A DNA stretch of 37,042 bases from Legionella moravica DSM 19234. Its GTDB lineage: Bacteria; Pseudomonadota; Gammaproteobacteria; Legionellales; Legionellaceae. Under the pieces are notes generated by a model. The model was not told where the DNA came from. It was given only the letters and a program-made list of their open reading frames with translations, and did no database searches. The DNA is taken from assembly GCF_000423305.1 (NCBI RefSeq), contig NZ_AUHS01000032.1:1-37042 (forward strand), written 5' to 3'. Within the stretch, counting starts at the first letter, position 1; each line of letters starts with the position of its first letter. Positions 9,664 through 18,488 of this stretch are shown here, one piece after another. Made by a program: the position numbers and the translations under genes.

Positions 9664-10665
9664 TTATACGGTGACTACAATTTTCCCGATTTGTTCATTG
9701 GATTCCATATATTGATGAGCATTAACGATCTGATCCAGAGAGAAGGTCTTAGCTATAATCGGTTTAAATGTGCCTTTTTTAATATGATTGAATATGTATT
9801 GTTCTGCTTTTTTACGCAGCTCAGATACTGTTGACAGTTCAAATAATGTATAAGCTCTTATCGATAAGCCTTTGTTTAATGCTGTAAAAAGCGGATAGGG
9901 CGTGGCTTCATGTGACAACGCACCATAAACAAAAATGATACCCTGGGATGCCGCGGCTTCAGCAAGTGCTTCAAGCCCTTTTCCAGCTACCGGATCAAAA
10001 ATAAGTCGTGCACCTTTACCTGAGGTGATTTCATGAACACGAGCAGGTATATTCTCCTCATCAGTGACAATCACATGGTCTGCTCCCAGTTTTAATAACT
10101 CGGCTTTTTTCTTTTGAGTTCGAGTGGTTGCAATGCTGATGGCTCCTTCTGCTTTTACAATCTCAATTGCTGCTATTCCGACACTGCTACTGGCCGCAGT
10201 GATTAAAACATAATCGCCTTTTGTGATTTTGCCATAATGAACTAAAGCGCCATAGGCGGTCATGTATGGCATCCAGATTGAGGTTGACTCGGCGAAAGAA
10301 AGTTCTTCGGGGTATTCTGCAAGCGCATATGCAGGAACAACGGCCACTTCTCCATAAACACCGTATTTGCTGATATCAAAACAAGGAACAGTACTGAATT
10401 TTTTAGCTATTATTCCTGGGTCAACTCCAGGACCTACTGCTTCAACGATACCTGAGGCTTCATAACCAATTTTGGATGGTAACTGCGGATTTACAAGATA
10501 CTGTCCACGGCGAAACATCACTTCAGCCCGATTTAAACCAATTGCATGTACACGCAGTCGTACTTCTCCAGCTTCGGGTTCGGGTAATGGCATTTCCTCT
10601 AATTGCAACACTTCAGGACCGCCAGTTTTGTGAAAGCGAACAATCTTGGTCGTTGTTATTGACAT
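9664..10665 (-). CDS. zinc-independent NADPH:quinone oxidoreductase-like MDR protein
   Basis: A 333-residue medium-chain dehydrogenase/reductase. The N-terminal GroES-like half contains EVRLRVHAIGLNRAEVMFRRGQY and SKIGYEASGIVEAVG, as in quinone oxidoreductase (Qor) relatives; the Rossmann half has ITAASSSVGIAAIEI followed by the basic TTRTQKKK, consistent with NADPH binding. The cysteine clusters of zinc-dependent alcohol dehydrogenases are missing, so a zinc-free reductase of quinones or enones is inferred. AAGGAA precedes the ATG. Its substrate cannot be told from sequence. Confidence 0.85.
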   Translation of the reverse strand: MSITTTKIVRFHKTGGPEVLQLEEMPLPEPEAGEVRLRVHAIGLNRAEVMFRRGQYLVNPQLPSKIGYEASGIVEAVGPGVDPGIIAKKFSTVPCFDISKYGVYGEVAVVPAYALAEYPEELSFAESTSIWMPYMTAYGALVHYGKITKGDYVLITAASSSVGIAAIEIVKAEGAISIATTRTQKKKAELLKLGADHVIVTDEENIPARVHEITSGKGARLIFDPVAGKGLEALAEAAASQGIIFVYGALSHEATPYPLFTALNKGLSIRAYTLFELSTVSELRKKAEQYIFNHIKKGTFKPIIAKTFSLDQIVNAHQYMESNEQIGKIVVTV

Positions 10666-10903
10666 AGTATTTCCTTATGAAGAGATTGAAAAATGATGGG
10701 AAGTGCACACATGCCTCATCGAGAAGGATATTCTAAGTGCTTATATGTCATTAAGTAAACTGGAACTACAGACAGTGCTCTACCTGAGGATGTTGAACCT
10801 TAGGAATGAGTTGATAAATTGCCACCCCATCCTGGTGATTCATCTGCAATTGATTTATTTTGCTACACTTAGAGTATAAATAACCAGGTTGCTGCTCAAT
10901 ACC

Positions 10904-11944
10904 ATGCAAAATATTCCGATTGAAATTGCAGGTCAAATAATTAAACCGGGAACCAGAACTTGTGTGACCTTACCTTCAGCAAGCCTTTATACCCAGAGTA
11001 ATATGGATATCCCGGTCCATGTGTTTCATGGGAAAAAAGCCGGCCCCAAGGTATTTATCATTGGTACTATCCACGGCGATGAACTGAATAGCATCGAAAT
11101 TATCAGACGAGTTCATCATCATTCTGTATTGAAGCATCTGCACGGCACATTAATTACAATTCCTGTGGCTAATATTTTTGGCTTTATTTTGCAATCACGT
11201 TATTTGCCTGACAGGAGGGATTTGAATCGAGCGTTTCCAGGTTCTAAATCAGGTTCTCTTGCTGCGCGACTTGCCGACATTTTGATCAATGAAGTAGTCG
11301 TCAAATGCAATTATGGGATTGATTTACATACTGGCGCAATTGGGCGTATTAATATGCCGCAATTGCGCGTCAATCTGGAAACCCCGGGCGCCAGGGACTT
11401 GGCTTTGGCTTTCGATGCACCCGTCATTATCGATGCTAAAATTCGTGATGGTTCGCTTAGAGAGGCGGCAAGCGAATTAGGTATTCCTCTCCTGGTTTAT
11501 GAAGGTGGAGAAGCATTACGGTTTAATGAGCTGTGTATCCGGATGGGAGTTAGAGGAATACTTAAAGTGCTCACTTTATTAGGAATGATTGCCAAACCCA
11601 AAAGTAGCAAACGAAAGAAATATGAGCCTGTCATTACTGAAACAAGCCGTTGGGCGCGAGCGCCAGGAAGCGGGTTGGTGCAGCCTATAGTTGATCTGGC
11701 TCAAGCAGTGCAAAAAGATGATCCTCTTGGGTACATACATGATCCTTTTTTAATGAATAAAACCATTACGGTAAAAGCCCCGTTTGGCGGTATAGTGATC
11801 GGCAAAACCAATCTCCCATTGGTTAATGAAGGCGATGCCATGTATCACATTGCCAGCTTTGAAGAAATTGAAAAAGTATCGGCGTTCATTGAAGACCTGC
11901 AAAATCAGGTGGATGACGCAATCGATCCTTTGAACGATAATTAA
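10904..11944 (+). CDS. succinylglutamate desuccinylase/aspartoacylase-family zinc hydrolase
   Basis: A 346-residue M14-type carboxypeptidase-fold protein. The zinc-binding pair HGDE (about residues 57-60) and the later DLHTG (His about 142) are both present, along with RDLNRAFPG, the substrate-carboxylate-binding block of AstE/ASPA proteins. The C-terminal part (LAQAVQKDDPLGYIHDP... GIVIGKTNLPLVNEGDAMYHI) resembles the biotinyl-like barrel common in this family. The true substrate, an N-acyl amino acid or small amide, cannot be told. The frame can be extended to TTG at 10889 but the ATG is more likely; no strong ribosome site is visible. It converges on the next gene with only a 20-base gap. 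Confidence 0.85.
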   Translation: MQNIPIEIAGQIIKPGTRTCVTLPSASLYTQSNMDIPVHVFHGKKAGPKVFIIGTIHGDELNSIEIIRRVHHHSVLKHLHGTLITIPVANIFGFILQSRYLPDRRDLNRAFPGSKSGSLAARLADILINEVVVKCNYGIDLHTGAIGRINMPQLRVNLETPGARDLALAFDAPVIIDAKIRDGSLREAASELGIPLLVYEGGEALRFNELCIRMGVRGILKVLTLLGMIAKPKSSKRKKYEPVITETSRWARAPGSGLVQPIVDLAQAVQKDDPLGYIHDPFLMNKTITVKAPFGGIVIGKTNLPLVNEGDAMYHIASFEEIEKVSAFIEDLQNQVDDAIDPLNDN

Positions 11945-11964
11945 TTGACATGTATTCAAACAGT

Positions 11965-12990
11965 TTATTTGCCTCCAAAACAGGTATTGAGGGTGACGGC
12001 ATTGTCTTTCGGTAGCCAGTGACCGTAATTTTCTCCATGCCAAAGACGGGTTTCTTCTAGTTTTGCTTCAACAATTTGTTTTGTGAGTCCTTTTCGTTCA
12101 ATCCATTGGGCACAACGCTTTTTAATTTGTCTGCGAATTTGGCCGCGCATAAATGAGTAACGACAAGGGTTGTAGGCTTCATTGAAATTATCCGAGATGT
12201 AAGGCTTTAACAGGTTCTCTTTGTTGATGTGTTGTGCAAACTCCCATTGATTATTCTTTAGTACCAGAATTGGCGGAAGAGTTTTGTTTCCTATTTTTAC
12301 GGGATGACCAATATTCATATAAAATTTCCAGCCAGCGTAGTTGGCCGATAAATCTCCATTGGAATAAACGCCGTTAATCAAGGTACCTAAGTAGGTTTGT
12401 TCCAGGATTTGACCGTAAGTGACAATCGCTGCATGGGCTTTTTTAGCAGATTTTCCATGATTCAGGAAATACATATAAATTTTATAATACGTATGGCCCA
12501 TCATAAAAAAATGCCCTAACTTGTCAGTACCAAAATAATAGTCGTACATATTGATTGTTGGTGCCAGGCCAATAATAAACAGAGGAGATTGTGAAAAAAC
12601 CAGCCAGTATACTGTGTTCCAGGGCTTGAATTCTTTATATTGCATGGGCTTGATGTCGACTGGTAACTGGCTCCAGCGCATCCAGCGGGGAAAGCCAGGT
12701 CCTGTTTTTTCATAAATTAAATCAACGAGATAGGAATCATTATGCCTTGACGCCAATTTTGCAGCGGCAAGCCGACTGTTTTTGGCTCTTGGCAGCAGCA
12801 TTCGGATTTCTGAATTGGTTTGCGCTACTATGTGTTCCAGAACTTCATACAGTCTGCTGCTTGCAGCCGGACCAATGTCTTGCAATTCACCAGGGGGAAG
12901 AGTGAATTGATCGGTTTCTTCCGCTTGAGTGGTCTGTATCCAGCAAATGCTTAGTAATACAATGAAACAGAACATCCTTTTTAACATCAT
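11965..12990 (-). CDS. secreted/periplasmic protein of unknown function
   Basis: A 341-residue protein with a clear Sec signal peptide (MMLKRMFCFIVLLSICWIQTTQAEE, cleavage probably after TQA). I do not recognise a named family. A conserved-looking block, GTDKLGHFFMMGHTYYKIY (about 155-173), resembles the D-K-x-x-H-F motif of membrane or periplasmic DUF2279/VanZ-like proteins, and repeated aromatic residues suggest an envelope protein. AAGGAATT precedes the tandem ATG. It is divergent from the 773-residue protein gene across 155 bases. Confidence 0.7.
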   Translation of the reverse strand: MMLKRMFCFIVLLSICWIQTTQAEETDQFTLPPGELQDIGPAASSRLYEVLEHIVAQTNSEIRMLLPRAKNSRLAAAKLASRHNDSYLVDLIYEKTGPGFPRWMRWSQLPVDIKPMQYKEFKPWNTVYWLVFSQSPLFIIGLAPTINMYDYYFGTDKLGHFFMMGHTYYKIYMYFLNHGKSAKKAHAAIVTYGQILEQTYLGTLINGVYSNGDLSANYAGWKFYMNIGHPVKIGNKTLPPILVLKNNQWEFAQHINKENLLKPYISDNFNEAYNPCRYSFMRGQIRRQIKKRCAQWIERKGLTKQIVEAKLEETRLWHGENYGHWLPKDNAVTLNTCFGGK

Positions 12991-13145
12991 AATTCCTTTT
13001 CCTGCCGTGAGTCAGTACCAACATTAGAATACACATTTCGTCTTATTGTCTACAGTTCCTCAGAATTTAAAGGAAGGCGCATATATTAGATTCTTTTTTA
13101 TTTTAGTTAATGATTAAATAATGTGCATTTTGCTATAATTAAATC

Positions 13146-15467
13146 ATGCTCACTCGGTTTGATGGCGCTGTAATGGTTCAATCACACAAAGAAATGGCAC
13201 ACATCCTGGGGTTGAAATCAAATCCTTTTTTTTCCATGATTAAAAATGAAGGATGGTATGTATCTGAGGCAATAAAAAGCATCAAAAACCGGTTTCAACA
13301 GTTAAAACAAGAGGAACATAACAACGATACGGATCTGAATTTTCATCCACTTAATGTTGGAAGTCTCTTGAATGGTTCATCTAAAATAGCTCGTTTGAAC
13401 CATGGTGAATACATAGGATTTTCAACTGGTTGGCTTGGGTTGGATTTATCTGAATTTATGAAGGGAAGTTCACCGTTTAGTGGCCATGCTTACACACTTC
13501 ATGCTGTTAAAGAAGGTGATGTAACTCACTTTATCTATGTGAACAGGGGAGAACGTCATATTGCGGATTCAACTTTTCACTACCTCCCTTCGGAACAAGA
13601 GAATGGCCAATTGGTTATTCATGAGGATGATTCAAACAATATACCCACAGTCATGGTATTTACCGTCCCTAATACAGAAGCTGAATCTTTTGCCAATGAA
13701 CTGATAAGTGCTTCATTCTCCATCGGAATTGAAGGTCGACAACAAATGTCCAGGTTTTTAAATCAAAAACGGGCGGAGCAACTGGCACATCCTGAAGATG
13801 AACATGTTATTACAGCCAATAACCTTACCAGGATAATTACAAAAAAAGATCAAAAAACGGGAAACTGTACTATAGCAAACTCCAATATATCCTGGCATTT
13901 CCAACTGGCCTCTGATTATATGAATCAAGAAAGGCAGAAGGGACGAGTCATCAGTTTTGCCCAAGCATATGAAGCGACACGCGAAGAATATAAAAAAATG
14001 AGAAGAGATGATCGTGTACAGGCTTTTATATATCTGGCAAACGACAGAGAATCTTATTTATCGAAGGATGCTTATTTTTATAATTATTTAGAGGCTCTTA
14101 AGAAATTTCAAAATAAAGATCAGGCAAATCAAGAAATCAAGCATGTCGACACGCTTATTGAGGAAGCTAAAAAAGATGAGCAAACACTTATTAATGTAAT
14201 CAAACCCTTGGTTAGCGAAGATTTTTCAATAAACTGTCAAAGATATGTTGATGTACTTGCTGAACGCAACAAAAGGATGTGCCAGAGCTTTTTGATGAAA
14301 CACCCGAATCACGCACATGCCGATAATATTAGATTTTCAATGAATCAATATCCTTCTTATCTATGGTTTGCGGCTGAAAAAGCCCGAGATCAGATTCTGG
14401 AGATTGCATTTAAAGAATTGCCGGAACATACACAGAATCATCTGGTAGAAAAAGACAGTTCCTTGCTTAAATACGCAACTGAAACAGTACAAAATGCATT
14501 TCTTAGTAAAGATTTTAATCAATACTCCTTGTTTGCCTCTACTGATTTAAAAGACAAGCATCCGCAAAAAGCCTATGCAGATGAACAGTGCCAGGGAGTG
14601 ACTCCTGATTTGATTCAGTCAGAGATTTCCTACCAGGATTTTTGTGTTAATACGGTCAGGGAAAGGAAGACCGACACCAATATCATGTTGGCAGGCAGTG
14701 CGGCCCAAAAAGAAGCCAGAATTAACAATCAAATTAGGGCTTTATGCTCTTATGCACAACGAGGGGATCAGGCTAATGCCAAAAAAGCATTTGAATCACT
14801 TTGTTTGACTTGCTGTGAACGACGGCTCAAGATACCTGGTCGGGCAAAGTATTCCTCTGATACACAATCAGTCCATTGGTTAATGAATAAACTCAGTTCA
14901 GATGATCGTACTGTAAATACGCTAAGAGGAATATTAGGTATTGAACCGGAACAATTAAAGGACAAGGTTGATGCTATTGTGGCGCGAGGCAATCAACAGA
15001 GTGCCCCTGGATCTGTTGTCTCAACTCAATCGAGAATAGACAGAAATGAGCAGAGATATGGTGTTGAACGCAGGAGTATGAGTGAGCACTCAATAGAACT
15101 TCATAATGAATTCAAAGCAATATTAGAAAGTCCTGATATGATTGAACCCGGCAGGAGGTTGAAACCAGTTTATTATCCCAATGTGTGTGATTTATTAATC
15201 GCAATCCGGAATAATGAGGATTTATCTGCTATTAAAGAAATTGCATCTCGAGGCTTGGATGCAAACAAAGATCGATTAGAACACAATCCTGCAAGCGAGA
15301 GTGCTCAGTTAAATAATCGGATCACCATGTTTCATGCAATATGCCATGCCAATTCTCTTGAAGAAGCATTGGCTCATGTGAAAAGAAAATTTCCAAAATA
15401 CAGCCTCCAATCTCCAGACGAAGTCTCTGCTTCCAGTCCTTTTCAGCCAGAACATAGAATAAAATAG
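13146..15467 (+). CDS. putative Dot/Icm effector with a possible clan-CE cysteine-protease domain
   Basis: A 773-residue cytosolic-looking protein without signal peptide or membrane helix. The N-terminal third has an ordered set that fits a papain-like or clan-CE active site: SGHAYTLHAV (His114), YVNRG 19 residues later (Asn133), then QKTGNCTIAN with Gln236 and Cys241 five residues apart. The His-Asn/Asp-Gln-Cys order and spacing resemble Ulp1/YopJ-type proteases. The remainder is helical, with a degenerate ankyrin-like stretch near residues 680-750 (LLIAIRNNEDLSAIKEIASRGLDAN). Large unclassified proteins of this kind are typical of Legionella effectors. No good ribosome site precedes the ATG at 13146, and a start at 13173 is possible. 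Function is inference only. Confidence 0.65.
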   Translation: MLTRFDGAVMVQSHKEMAHILGLKSNPFFSMIKNEGWYVSEAIKSIKNRFQQLKQEEHNNDTDLNFHPLNVGSLLNGSSKIARLNHGEYIGFSTGWLGLDLSEFMKGSSPFSGHAYTLHAVKEGDVTHFIYVNRGERHIADSTFHYLPSEQENGQLVIHEDDSNNIPTVMVFTVPNTEAESFANELISASFSIGIEGRQQMSRFLNQKRAEQLAHPEDEHVITANNLTRIITKKDQKTGNCTIANSNISWHFQLASDYMNQERQKGRVISFAQAYEATREEYKKMRRDDRVQAFIYLANDRESYLSKDAYFYNYLEALKKFQNKDQANQEIKHVDTLIEEAKKDEQTLINVIKPLVSEDFSINCQRYVDVLAERNKRMCQSFLMKHPNHAHADNIRFSMNQYPSYLWFAAEKARDQILEIAFKELPEHTQNHLVEKDSSLLKYATETVQNAFLSKDFNQYSLFASTDLKDKHPQKAYADEQCQGVTPDLIQSEISYQDFCVNTVRERKTDTNIMLAGSAAQKEARINNQIRALCSYAQRGDQANAKKAFESLCLTCCERRLKIPGRAKYSSDTQSVHWLMNKLSSDDRTVNTLRGILGIEPEQLKDKVDAIVARGNQQSAPGSVVSTQSRIDRNEQRYGVERRSMSEHSIELHNEFKAILESPDMIEPGRRLKPVYYPNVCDLLIAIRNNEDLSAIKEIASRGLDANKDRLEHNPASESAQLNNRITMFHAICHANSLEEALAHVKRKFPKYSLQSPDEVSASSPFQPEHRIK

Positions 15468-15576
15468 TCAACATATTGTGTTACCTCTACGATGATGGGG
15501 TAATCCTGGGTAATTGATTCCTATATTTGTTTGTTATTGCTCATAGGGTTCATTTTTTTATCAAATGTTGTAGAAT

Positions 15577-15930
15577 ATGCTGTATTTATTTTTGGCAGAC
15601 TTCAACTTGGAAATTAAAGAAAAAAAACTCCCTGAGCAAAAAACGTATTCTCAGAACATCGCTTTATTTGTAGCCGCTGCATTAGCCAGTTATGCATTAC
15701 TTAAAAAAGGTAATTATAAAGCCGCATTAATCTTTTATCCCAAAGCAGGGGGCGGGGGAGTCAATTTTTATAAAAAGAAACCTGATGGCAAGTTGCATCG
15801 GATGTTTGCTGTAGATTATCACCCGTTCAAAGATCCAAAAACCCAACAAAATCAATGGCGTTTCCATTATCATAGAGGAAAAAATTCCAGTCAGATGAAT
15901 AAACATCGACCTTATCAAGGGGGGTGGTAG
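15577..15930 (+). CDS. small protein with a hydrophobic segment and toxin-like histidine-rich tail
   Basis: A 117-residue protein I cannot assign. It has a short hydrophobic stretch (about 28-43, ALFVAAALASYALLKK), a YPKAGGGGVNFYKKKPDGKLHR block, and a C-terminus with DYHPFKDP, RFHYHRG and MNKHRPYQGGW. The DYHP...HYHR...HRP tail resembles the ends of some polymorphic-toxin or nuclease modules, but the resemblance is from memory and no catalytic assignment is justified. No ribosome site is evident before the ATG, so the start is uncertain. It lies between two likely effector genes. Confidence 0.5.
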   Translation: MLYLFLADFNLEIKEKKLPEQKTYSQNIALFVAAALASYALLKKGNYKAALIFYPKAGGGGVNFYKKKPDGKLHRMFAVDYHPFKDPKTQQNQWRFHYHRGKNSSQMNKHRPYQGGW

Positions 15931-16020
15931 TTTATAAAATCGAATACAGGCAAGGGCATTATATGATTTTTCAATAGCTCCTATTAATAACAAATCGTTC
16001 TTTTTTTGCCCTCAAAGACT

Positions 16021-16052
16021 TATAATGAGGCTGTAACCAATTATAGGAGTAA
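16021..16052 (+). promoter_or_regulatory. -10 box and ribosome site of the J-domain gene
   Basis: A perfect TATAAT at 16021-16026 stands 33 bases before the ATG at 16059, and TAGGAG at about 16044-16049 gives a ribosome site at good spacing. The -35 region is T-rich and poorly matched. Confidence 0.5.
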
Positions 16053-16058
16053 CACAAA

Positions 16059-16856
16059 ATGGCAACAGTTTATGAATTTTTAGGTCTTCAACCCACTGCT
16101 GATTTTAAAGAATTAAAAAAAGCATATCGTACCAAAGCGTTTGAAAATCACCCTGATCGTGGCGGTGATCAACAGGTCTTTAAGGATTTACAAAAAGCAT
16201 GGTCTTTAATTGACGAAGAGGCAAAAGCTCTGGCGTATTATAATCGGTTTACCGCACAGGCAATCAAACCTGATTGGAATCAACCTGATGCAGGCCCAAG
16301 CTTTGCTTCAAGAGCACCATCACATAGTAGTTCATACTCAGCGTATTCATCAACATCTTCTGCCGAATGGGGTGCAGCTAATATTCCAACGAACCCGAAC
16401 GCTTCAAAATTGCCACAAAGTACCACACCCTTTGTGCCTAAGAGTGGTGGATTTATGGGATTTTTTACGTCTCCTAATGTCGGTGATTTTATATTCCGTT
16501 CAGTTAATACTTCTCCCCTTGTCTGCTCCCGCGAGTCTTCAGATAGAGCTTTAGGCTTCGCTATAGGCAAAATTTTTGAGTATCTTGATCCGGGTTCTAC
16601 CGCTAATGAATTAATAACCGCATTCAAGCAATTATTAAGCATCATGGTAGAGCATGCTGATATACATTCAGCAACAGATAACAAGAAATATTTTCTTATG
16701 AATCAGTTAGCAGAGCTTGTTGGAAAAAGGGTAACTTTGGAGAGCTATCATGTGGTCCTCGCTGATTATGCAAGAACTTATGTTTCAGTAGAAGCCGTTG
16801 CTTTGTTAACGGAACCTCAATCAGAACCTTGCAGTTCTGCTCCACAATTAGACTAA
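16059..16856 (+). CDS. J-domain (DnaJ-like) protein, possible effector
   Basis: A 265-residue protein with an N-terminal J domain (about 3-65): YEFLGLQPTADFKELKKAYR, the HPD tripeptide at 31-33 needed to stimulate Hsp70 ATPase, then QVFKDLQKAW. There is no Gly/Phe or zinc-finger region, so it is not a general DnaJ. A serine-rich linker (about 85-125) leads to a C-terminal helical domain (about 145-245) that I do not recognise. Such type III J-proteins usually recruit an Hsp70 to a special client. Given the neighbouring effector-like genes, delivery into the host is possible but unproven. A strong terminator follows. Confidence 0.8.
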   Translation: MATVYEFLGLQPTADFKELKKAYRTKAFENHPDRGGDQQVFKDLQKAWSLIDEEAKALAYYNRFTAQAIKPDWNQPDAGPSFASRAPSHSSSYSAYSSTSSAEWGAANIPTNPNASKLPQSTTPFVPKSGGFMGFFTSPNVGDFIFRSVNTSPLVCSRESSDRALGFAIGKIFEYLDPGSTANELITAFKQLLSIMVEHADIHSATDNKKYFLMNQLAELVGKRVTLESYHVVLADYARTYVSVEAVALLTEPQSEPCSSAPQLD

Positions 16857-16867
16857 TCAATCGAGCG

Positions 16868-16896
16868 CCCTCCATTTGTGTGGAGGGTGTTTTTTT
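16868..16896 (+). terminator. intrinsic terminator of the J-domain gene
   Basis: CCCTCCA (16868-16874), a 6-base loop, TGGAGGG (16881-16887) and then TGTTTTTTTTA. This is a GC-rich stem plus U-tract placed 12 bases after the stop codon. Confidence 0.9.
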
Positions 16897-16999
16897 ATTG
16901 ATAGTTCGTTATCATGTCATTATTCCTCTTTGAATCAATAATTACCCCAAAAGAACGATCTTATCCTCAAGTGTACTTTTTAATTCGGTCAGTTTGTTT

Positions 17000-17629
17000 A
17001 TGTTTACTTATCATTACCATCAGCCAGAAGAATATCGTTGCAGTCTCGATTCAATTCAGTTGGCATTGTTTGTTGCAGATCAATTACGAAATCGGCACGA
17101 TCTGAACCTGTTGCGCGTTCTCGATCTGTGTGCTGGTTCTGGTGTCATTGGTATGGAGCTTACCTGGCATCTACCTGAACTAAGGCATATTGAGTTTATG
17201 GATGTTCAAGCGGTTTATACGGATTATTTTTATAAAAATGTCGCTTTGATTAACAGGCCTGAGTTGCAATTACACTGGCATTTGGCTAATTATGATTGCT
17301 TAATAGAAGATCAATGGACCAATCAATTTGACTTGATCGTGAGTAATCCTCCTTATTTTCACCAAGGGCATGGAGTGCTTTCGCCTTCTGAATTTAAAAA
17401 TCGTTGCCGCTTTTTTATAGACAGCACTTTTGACAATTTCATTAAGGCCTTAGCCAATTCATTGACAGTTGGTGGCGAGGCGTATTTTTTACTGCGACCA
17501 TTAAAACAACATGGCTATGATTTGCTGGGTGATATCAGGAATTTATTGAGGGATACCCCATTGATTCTAAATAACATAGCCAATATTCGTGGCAATGAGG
17601 TTATTTTTTTAAAAAAAATGCTGTCATAA
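17000..17629 (+). CDS. TrmN6-like N6-adenine methyltransferase
   Basis: A 209-residue class I SAM-dependent methyltransferase. Motif I is DLCAGSGVIGME (about 42-53), the acidic residue after strand 2 lies in EFMDVQ, and motif IV is SNPPYF (about 115-120), the NPPY signature of N6-adenine methylases. The overall plan and the opening F-x-Y-H-Q-P-E...SLDSIQLA follow the tRNA1(Val) adenine-37 methyltransferase (YfiC/TrmN6) family, although sequence match to the E. coli enzyme is loose. TTG at 16994 is an alternative start. Confidence 0.75.
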   Translation: MFTYHYHQPEEYRCSLDSIQLALFVADQLRNRHDLNLLRVLDLCAGSGVIGMELTWHLPELRHIEFMDVQAVYTDYFYKNVALINRPELQLHWHLANYDCLIEDQWTNQFDLIVSNPPYFHQGHGVLSPSEFKNRCRFFIDSTFDNFIKALANSLTVGGEAYFLLRPLKQHGYDLLGDIRNLLRDTPLILNNIANIRGNEVIFLKKMLS

Positions 17630-17707
17630 CACTGCGATTAATCCAGGAGTCTGCTAACGGTTGACTTGTTCAATGAATCACAAATGCCTGCAACACACCC
17701 TGTTAGA

Positions 17708-18295
17708 TTATGGATTAAATGGTACAAGGGTGAACTCATTGATTTGACCGTTAATAAGGGCTCTTTCTCCTTTTGCAGCACGCCCCGATGTCAGTTGATG
17801 AAGTACAGGAAATTTGCACTCACGGGACAGTAAGTACTGGTGCAAGACTTCAACATGTCTAAAATCACGTTGTGCAGGTTTATACAAAGAGGAGATACTG
17901 GGGGATTCGAATGTATTTTCCCAATAAAGGGGGGATTTCTTTTTTCCAATCCATTGATACAAAGTCGGAGGTGGTGTTTTTAATTGGGGTTTGTGTGGAT
18001 TTTCGTTATTCCAGTTAGTAATTAATACCCATTGGATAAAATGAGAAAAATCACCATGTGTATTCCCTTGAAACACACTGTCTTTAAATAATGCCCCGGA
18101 TTCAATTACGGAAAAGAATGTTTTGATGCTCATAATGGACTTCAACCGGGCATCTCCCTTAAAACCATTGTGTTTGGCCCATTCACACAAGTAACTGGAT
18201 AATAATTTTTGATGATTGAATACTTCGCCTTCTCTAAAACCTTCCAAAACGGGTCGATTTAACAGTTTATAAACCTGTTCATTTGTTGCGGACAT
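17708..18295 (-). CDS. hypothetical protein
   Basis: I do not recognise this 195-residue protein. It has no signal peptide or membrane helix and looks like a compact soluble domain with many aromatic residues (SHFIQWVLITNWNNEN, TLYQWIGKKKSPLYWENTF) and a C-terminal VLHQLTSGRAAKGERALINGQ. CAGGA precedes the ATG at good spacing. It stands alone, convergent with the methyltransferase gene; 193 bases without a gene separate it from the mltD stop. Confidence 0.65.
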   Translation of the reverse strand: MSATNEQVYKLLNRPVLEGFREGEVFNHQKLLSSYLCEWAKHNGFKGDARLKSIMSIKTFFSVIESGALFKDSVFQGNTHGDFSHFIQWVLITNWNNENPHKPQLKTPPPTLYQWIGKKKSPLYWENTFESPSISSLYKPAQRDFRHVEVLHQYLLSRECKFPVLHQLTSGRAAKGERALINGQINEFTLVPFNP

Positions 18296-18488
18296 AAGAA
18301 TCCTGTTTTAAATGTGCTTTATCAAGTGTTCTTTTGTGAATTGATTTTACTGTAACCAGATTAATTAAATATTAAATACGGGATACATTCAGAGTAACAA
18401 TAGGCCTTTTTGATAGTTGTTTAGTAAATTAACTCTGTTTTGCCAGAAAAAAGATGTCCACTCTTTCCTTGTCTTTTTATAAAGTTAT

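Noticed and set aside
16280..16684. Open frame of 134 codons opposite the J-domain gene
   Set aside because: It opposes a J-domain gene with its own -10 box, ribosome site and terminator.
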